Assembly: GCA_036677805.1 (NCBI GenBank)
Contig: JAVBVS010000025.1
Location: 51,738-115,737, forward strand
Direction of reading: 5' to 3'
From: SIG78 sp036677805
GTDB lineage: Bacteria; Verrucomicrobiota; Lentisphaeria; Victivallales; Victivallaceae
DNA: 64,000 nt
The notes below the pieces were generated by a model. It was not told the DNA's origin. It ran no database searches and saw only the letters and a program-made list of their open reading frames with translations. The position numbers and the translations under genes are program-made. This document shows positions 59,832 to 64,000 of the stretch, piece after piece (positions within the stretch are counted from its first letter, which is position 1; every line of letters starts with the position of its first letter).

Positions 59832-60785
59832 ATGAACGATCGAATTCCAACCGCTTCGGAGCACTCCTCCGGGGCGGTTTTTCTGCCTTCGGCGGCCAAT
59901 CTCCGGCTGCGGGCCCGATTGAAATGCCGGCTGCGGGCTTATTTTGACGCGCACGGGTTCCTCGAAGTGGAGACCCCGGTCCGGATTGCGGCGCCGGCCC
60001 CGGAGGAGTATATCGACTGCATTCCGGCTGCGGGCAAGTTTCTGCGGCCGAGCCCCGAGCTGGAAATGAAGGTGCTCTTGGCCGCCGGATTGGAAAAAAT
60101 CTACCAGTTCGGCCCCTGTTTCCGCGCCGACGAGCACGGCTGGAAGCACCGCGAGGAATTCACCATGCTCGAGTATTATATCGCCGGCTGCGATTACGAT
60201 GCGCTGCGCGATTTCACCACCGGGCTGCTGCGCGCGGCGATTGCCGAAACCTGCGGCAGCGCCCGGCTGACCTTTCGGGGCGAAGCGCTCGATCTGGCGG
60301 CGGAGCCGGAAATCCTGACCGTGGCGGAGGCCTTTCTGCGCTATGCCGGGATGAGCGTGGCGGAGGCCGAGGCGCAGGATTGTTTCGACGAATTGATGGT
60401 CACGCGCATCGAACCCGAGCTCGGACGTGGCCGCCTGACTTACCTGAGCGATTATCCGGCGGCGCGGGCGAGTCTGGCGCGGCTGAAGCCGGGGCAGACT
60501 GTCGTGGCCGAGCGTTGGGAGCTTTATCTGGCCGGAATCGAACTGGCCAACGCCTACAGCGAATTGACCGAGGGGTCGGAACAGCTCGCGCGTTTTGCCG
60601 CGAGCCGGGAATTCCGGAAGTCGCGCGGGGCGGCGGTTTATCCGGCCGCCGGGGCGTTCGAGAACGTGTTGCGCGAGGGCCGTTTGCCGCGCTGCGCCGG
60701 GAATGCGCTGGGTTTCGACCGGCTGGTGATGATTGCCGCCGATGCGCACGATCTCGGCGAGGTTCTGGTGTCGGATCAAGTCTGA
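59832..60785 (+). CDS. epmA: EF-P lysine ligase (class II aaRS-like)
   Basis: A 317-residue protein: the catalytic core of lysyl-tRNA synthetase without the anticodon domain. Class II motifs are visible: motif 1 region FLEVETPVRI, motif 2 YQFGPCFRADEHGWKHREEF with FTMLEYY, and motif 3 GNALGFDRLVMIA. GIELANAYSELTEG matches EpmA/GenX. The enzyme attaches (beta-)lysine to EF-P. It directly follows efp. In E. coli EpmB, a lysine 2,3-aminomutase, provides (R)-beta-lysine; no epmB is seen in this window. The gene is convergent with the following AraC gene, with 101 bp between. Confidence 0.93.
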   Translation: MNDRIPTASEHSSGAVFLPSAANLRLRARLKCRLRAYFDAHGFLEVETPVRIAAPAPEEYIDCIPAAGKFLRPSPELEMKVLLAAGLEKIYQFGPCFRADEHGWKHREEFTMLEYYIAGCDYDALRDFTTGLLRAAIAETCGSARLTFRGEALDLAAEPEILTVAEAFLRYAGMSVAEAEAQDCFDELMVTRIEPELGRGRLTYLSDYPAARASLARLKPGQTVVAERWELYLAGIELANAYSELTEGSEQLARFAASREFRKSRGAAVYPAAGAFENVLREGRLPRCAGNALGFDRLVMIAADAHDLGEVLVSDQV

Positions 60786-60886
60786 GTCCGATACGCCTGG
60801 CGCAGATGGCGGCTGGTTTATCCGGGGCGGGCCGGTCCGACCGGGCGATTCGCAATTTCGTGCGCGTTCCGACAACTTGCCCCGAA

Positions 60887-61801
60887 CTAGCGGTAACTCC
60901 CCGGCGGCATTCCGGTATGGTTTTTGAATGCCCGGGAAAAGCTGTGGATGCTTTTGAAGCCGCAGCGCTCCGCGGTTTCCGAAACATTGCAGTTGCCGTA
61001 GGCCAGCAGTTCGCACGCCTGTTTCATCCGGTATTGGTTGACGACCGCAAAAGGCGCCTGGCCGTGATAGTGGGTGAAAAGCCGCCGGAAGTGCGACAGA
61101 CTGAAGCCGAAGCGGGCGGCAACGGCGGCCAGCGAAGTAATCTTGCAGGCATTGTCGCGCAAATAGGCGGCGGCCTCGGTCATGACCTTGCCGTGGCCGT
61201 CCGGAATTCCTTCCCGGGCGGTGTTGGCGATAATCAGCTCCAGCAATTCCAGCATCATGCCGTTGAGTTTCAAGGTGTATCCGCTGCACCGCAGATGTTC
61301 GCGGCAGATATTTTCCAACAGTTCCTTGAGTTCGTGAAGGGGGCCGCGAAAATCCAATACGCCGCGCAGGGCGTTGATTTCCGGCAGGTCGATCGCCGGA
61401 TGGATTCTTTCCGGCCACGGTGAAAGATCGGTCAAGCCGCCGGGGACAATCGCGTTCCAGTGGCTCCGGCCGGGATCGTAGCTCAGGTCGAAATGCAAAT
61501 ACAGGCATTGCATCATCCGCCCGGTGCCGCGCATCGAGTGGCGGGTGTCGGGCGGCACCCAGAAGAGCTCCTGTCCGCCGATGGGATAGATATTGCTCTC
61601 CAGTGTAAAGACGCCGACGCCCTCGGGAATGTAAACCAGCATGTAGTCGAAGAGACTGCGCTCCGCGATGTACCACGGCTCTCGCCATGAATTTCCGCTC
61701 TGCCGGATGAAAGGATGGAGCTGCCGCAACCGCCGGGTCTGGGCGTCGTCGGGCGCTTTCAGCGGCGCGTATCGGGGCTGGATGAACATGATTTTTCCCA
61801 T
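60887..61801 (-). CDS. AraC-family transcriptional regulator
   Basis: A 304-residue protein. The cupin-like sensor half (about 30-150) has LFDYMLVYIPEGVGVFTLE and YPIGGQELFWVPPDTRHSM. The C-terminal AraC domain (about 205-304) has KITSLAAVAARFGFSLSHF for the first HTH and NVSETAERCGFKSIHSFSRA for the second, ending in FKNHTGMPPGSYR. It shares a 99-bp AT-rich divergent control region with the URO-D-family gene and probably controls it. An in-frame ATG at 61789 is an alternative start. The ligand is unknown. Confidence 0.92.
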   Translation of the reverse strand: MGKIMFIQPRYAPLKAPDDAQTRRLRQLHPFIRQSGNSWREPWYIAERSLFDYMLVYIPEGVGVFTLESNIYPIGGQELFWVPPDTRHSMRGTGRMMQCLYLHFDLSYDPGRSHWNAIVPGGLTDLSPWPERIHPAIDLPEINALRGVLDFRGPLHELKELLENICREHLRCSGYTLKLNGMMLELLELIIANTAREGIPDGHGKVMTEAAAYLRDNACKITSLAAVAARFGFSLSHFRRLFTHYHGQAPFAVVNQYRMKQACELLAYGNCNVSETAERCGFKSIHSFSRAFKNHTGMPPGSYR

Positions 61802-61900
61802 TTTGAGCGATTATGTTAAATAATAGTCGATGTTGCCAAAGTTTTCAAGACGATTTTTTATTATATTTCAATAAAATGTCAGTCAACCATGAAAAGGTGC

Positions 61901-62920
61901 ATGATGCGCAAACCCGATTTCGATCAGTTGCTGAAGGTTTTGAACCGCGAAGTTCCCGACCGCCATACCTTGTTTGAGTTCTTCCTCAATCTTCCGCTTT
62001 ACCGCAAGCTTTGCGGCTACGACATCACGCCGGAGAATGAGCCTCAGGCGCGGGCGGACGCCTGTCTGGCCGCCGGATACGATTACTGCACCTTTGGCGG
62101 CTACGGAATTTCATTTCCCTCCCGGGAGATTCCGCATGAAAAGTCGGCATCGTTAAATGCCGGGGTCATGATAAGGTCGTGGGACGATTATGAAGCATGC
62201 CTCTGGCCGGATGCCGCCGCTGCCGATTATTCGGCATTAAGCCGGGTCAGACTCGCCGCCGGCATGAAGATCATCGCCCATGGTCCCGGCGGCGTGTTGG
62301 AAAACACGATACGGATGCTCGGTTACGATAATTTGTGCCTCATGGTCTACGATGATCATGCGCTGGTCAAAGCCGTGGTCGATAAAATCGGCCAGGGTTT
62401 GCTGGAGCATTACCGACGCTGTCTGGAGTTCGACCGGGTGGGAGCCTGCATCGTGAACGATGACTGGGGGTTTCAGCAGCAGCCGATGCTGAGTCCGGAC
62501 GAGATGCGGAATCTGATTGTCCCGTGGCACCGGAAAATCGTCGAAGTCATTCACGGCGCGGGCCGTCCGGCCATCCTTCACTCCTGCGGCAACGTCTTCG
62601 ACTGCGGCCTGATCGAGGATATTATCGAGGTCTGCAAATTCGATGCCAGACACTCTTACGAAGGCAAGATTCTGCCGGTCGAGGAGGCGTATCGAACATA
62701 TCACAAACGGATTGCGATCATGGGCGGAATCGATCTCGATTTCCTCTGCCGCAAAACTCCGGCCGAGGTGTTCGAGCGTTCCGCGGCGATGCTGGCACTG
62801 GCTGCCGGCGGCGGTTACGCCCACGGGTCGGGCAACAGCATTCCCGATTATGTGCCGGATGAAAACTATTTTGCGCTGATCTCCGCCGCCACCGGCATGG
62901 ATTATTCGCGCTATCTTTGA
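61901..62920 (+). CDS. Uroporphyrinogen decarboxylase (URO-D) family protein
   Basis: A protein of about 339 residues with the URO-D barrel. HSCGNVFDCGLIEDI holds the H-x-C zinc motif of the cobalamin-linked methyltransferases within this family, and AIMGGIDLDFLCRKTPAEVF is the typical later block. The Arg cluster of true HemE at the N-terminus is absent, so a haem role is unlikely. Such genes are abundant in Lentisphaerota and are often found with AraC regulators, as here; methyl transfer from a small or sugar-linked compound is a guess. Starts at 61889, 61901 or 61904 are possible; AAAGG lies just before the latter two. Confidence 0.8.
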   Translation: MMRKPDFDQLLKVLNREVPDRHTLFEFFLNLPLYRKLCGYDITPENEPQARADACLAAGYDYCTFGGYGISFPSREIPHEKSASLNAGVMIRSWDDYEACLWPDAAAADYSALSRVRLAAGMKIIAHGPGGVLENTIRMLGYDNLCLMVYDDHALVKAVVDKIGQGLLEHYRRCLEFDRVGACIVNDDWGFQQQPMLSPDEMRNLIVPWHRKIVEVIHGAGRPAILHSCGNVFDCGLIEDIIEVCKFDARHSYEGKILPVEEAYRTYHKRIAIMGGIDLDFLCRKTPAEVFERSAAMLALAAGGGYAHGSGNSIPDYVPDENYFALISAATGMDYSRYL

Positions 62921-62930
62921 AATTCCGGGG

Positions 62931-62959
62931 TTGACTGGGGCCCCAACCGCGGCTATTGT
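62931..62959 (+). promoter_or_regulatory. Promoter of the nitroreductase gene
   Basis: TTGACT (62931-62936), a 17-bp spacer and TATTGT (62954-62959) lie 39 bp before the start codon. The -35 box sits in a GC palindrome-like stretch (GGTTGACTGGGGCCCCAACC). Confidence 0.62.
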
Positions 62960-62998
62960 AAGTTCGAGTCGGAACAACCCGCAACGGAGGTATGCGCT

Positions 62999-63583
62999 AT
63001 GGATTTCAAAGTTTTGGCGGCCCGGCGCCGCACAGTGCGCTTTTACCAGCGCAAAGCGGTGGCGGAAGAACATCTGCTGCATCTGATCGATGTGGCGCGG
63101 CGGGCTCCTTCGGCCGCCAACAATCAGATTCTGCGTTACACGGTCGTGCGCAATTCCGATCTGGTCCAGGCGGTTTTTCTTCATACCGCATGGGCGGGGC
63201 GGGTCAAACCCAAACGGACGCCGGAGTGGGGCTTCAACGCGCCCCCGGCGTTCATCGCGGTGAGCGCGGTCAAAAACGGTCCGGCTCTGCCGCCGCTGGC
63301 TTACGCCGACGCCGGCGCGGCGGTCATGGCGATGCAGTACGCTGCGACCGACGCCAATCTGGGCAGCTGCTGGATCGGCGCGTTCAAGGCCAGAGAGGTG
63401 GCGACGCTGCTGGAAATTCCCGATTCCGAACAGCTGCTGTTTCTGCTGGCGGTGGGCCATCCGGCCGAAACCCCGGTGCAGGACGAAATCGGCATGGGCG
63501 ACGATGTCGGCTACTATCTCGACACCTTCGACGTGCTGCATGTACCCAAATACAGCGTCAAGGCGATCACCCGCATTTTGTGA
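62999..63583 (+). CDS. Nitroreductase family flavoprotein
   Basis: A 194-residue protein. RRTVRFYQRKAV is the FMN-phosphate-binding start of the family, and RRAPSAANNQILRYTVV is the usual second block. YADAGAAVMAMQYAATDANLGSCWIGAF forms the dimer core helices, and LLFLLAVGHPAETP closes. These enzymes use FMN and NAD(P)H to reduce nitro groups, quinones or other acceptors; no substrate can be inferred. GGAGG precedes the start. The gene has its own promoter and terminator. Confidence 0.92.
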   Translation: MDFKVLAARRRTVRFYQRKAVAEEHLLHLIDVARRAPSAANNQILRYTVVRNSDLVQAVFLHTAWAGRVKPKRTPEWGFNAPPAFIAVSAVKNGPALPPLAYADAGAAVMAMQYAATDANLGSCWIGAFKAREVATLLEIPDSEQLLFLLAVGHPAETPVQDEIGMGDDVGYYLDTFDVLHVPKYSVKAITRIL

Positions 63584-63608
63584 TCGATTGTCCGGCGATC
63601 AAAAAAGC

Positions 63609-63649
63609 AACCGGAACGATTCCCCAATCGGCATCGCTCCGGTTTTTTT
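63609..63649. terminator. Intrinsic terminator after nitroreductase
   Basis: AACCGGA (63609-63615) pairs with TCCGGTT (63638-63644), with an inner CGAT / ATCG pair and a following run of T. A's precede it (AAAAAAG), so it may also end the convergent gene. Confidence 0.82.
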
Positions 63650-63674
63650 CTCTCCGAATTCCCCTGAAATAAAT

Positions 63675-64000
63675 TCAGAATGCGTCGTCGAACCGGATAT
63701 TGGAGGGGGTGAAATCGATTTTACGGGTGAAGTTGCAGGCGTCTTTCGCGCCATATTCGCGCTCCATGCCGCAATCCTCCCATTCGACCGAGAGCGGCCC
63801 GGCGTAACCGATGCGGTTCAGCGCGCGGATCACCTCTTCGAAGTTGACCTGACCATGGCCCGGACTGCGGAAATTCCATCCCCGCCCCGGCTGGTCGAAG
63901 TCGAGGTGGGACGAGAGAATCCCGCTGGCGCCGTCGAGCGTCAGCGCCGCATCCTTGATGTGGCAGTGGTAAATCCGGTCCGGAAAAGCTTCGAGGAATT
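63675..64000 (-). CDS. Sugar phosphate isomerase/epimerase family protein, C-terminal part (start outside window)
   Basis: The minus-strand frame is open from base 64000 to a stop at 63675; 108 codons are visible. The translation includes DRIYHCHIKDAALT, PGHGQVNFEEVIRAL, YAGPLSVEWEDCGME and the C-terminal TRKIDF. His-x-His-x-Lys-Asp and the Ser-Val-Glu-Trp-Glu strand are the last metal-site blocks of xylose-isomerase-like TIM barrels, which interconvert sugars or act as inosose or ketose epimerases. The 5' end lies beyond the window. It is convergent with the nitroreductase gene. Confidence 0.82.
   Translation of the reverse strand, partial: FLEAFPDRIYHCHIKDAALTLDGASGILSSHLDFDQPGRGWNFRSPGHGQVNFEEVIRALNRIGYAGPLSVEWEDCGMEREYGAKDACNFTRKIDFTPSNIRFDDAF

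Noticed and set aside
61901..62920. hemE (haem biosynthesis)
   Set aside because: It has the H-x-C methyltransferase-type motif and lacks the N-terminal Arg pattern of HemE; no haem genes are nearby.
1..64000. CRISPR arrays, tRNA or rRNA genes, insertion sequences, attachment sites, replication origin
   Set aside because: No regularly spaced repeats, cloverleaf-like sequences, transposase or integrase motifs, or DnaA-box clusters were seen on reading. A tRNA scan was not possible.

Overview
The window is GC-rich, with strong GC bias at third codon positions, and it reads as one stretch of chromosome from a Lentisphaerota bacterium, most likely Victivallis-like. The reasons are five pseudopilin-like proteins with an almost invariant FTLIELLVV start and an H-X9-DG-type C-terminus, secreted DUF4091, DUF4434 and GH42-like glycosidases, GntR regulators with LacI-type sensor domains, and a small exosortase cluster. 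The taxonomic call is inference from gene content. No tRNA, rRNA, transposase, integrase or CRISPR array was seen.

Layout. 1-4403: carbohydrate genes (5'-truncated heparinase-like lyase, cysteine hydrolase, GH35). 4505-10162: a minus-strand operon of exported proteins (beta-lactamase-fold lipoprotein, EEP-fold enzyme, amidase lipoprotein, DUF4091 glycosidase). 10490-19149: GH3, its probable GntR regulator, pseudopilin 1, a CBM9/DUF4091-like protein and a DUF4434 protein. 19323-30214: GntR/LacI regulator, GH42-like protein, three tandem pseudopilins and a second GH42-like giant. 30509-33748: an MFS transporter and a YeiH/LysR divergent pair. 33702-37367: a minus-strand operon (ACT protein, PaaK, M50 protease, XseA). 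37548-38130: two small orphan genes of possible phage origin. 38336-42937: glycogen genes (stand-alone CBM48, phosphorylase, synthase), then a glyoxalase. 43442-51069: AraC regulator, sialidase-fold protein, pseudopilin 5, a third GH42-like giant and an N-acetylneuraminate-lyase-type aldolase. 51573-56684: a VPLPA/PEP-CTERM-like protein, then TPR protein, exosortase and EpsI-like protein. 56694-59098: a LIM/DA1-like metallopeptidase and a MATE exporter on the minus strand. 59253-60785: EF-P and its lysine ligase EpmA. 60887-64000: AraC, URO-D-family protein, nitroreductase, and the 3' end of a sugar isomerase/epimerase.

Most of the window is a set of separately regulated glycan-degradation loci. 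In three of them a local regulator is grouped with one or more pseudopilins and a very large exported glycosidase, and no SusC/SusD pair is present. I suggest, as a hypothesis, that the pseudopilins help export or surface presentation of the linked glycosidases. The second notable system is the compact exosortase cluster with one obvious sorting substrate next door. All coordinates and motifs come from reading the sequence; no database search was possible.
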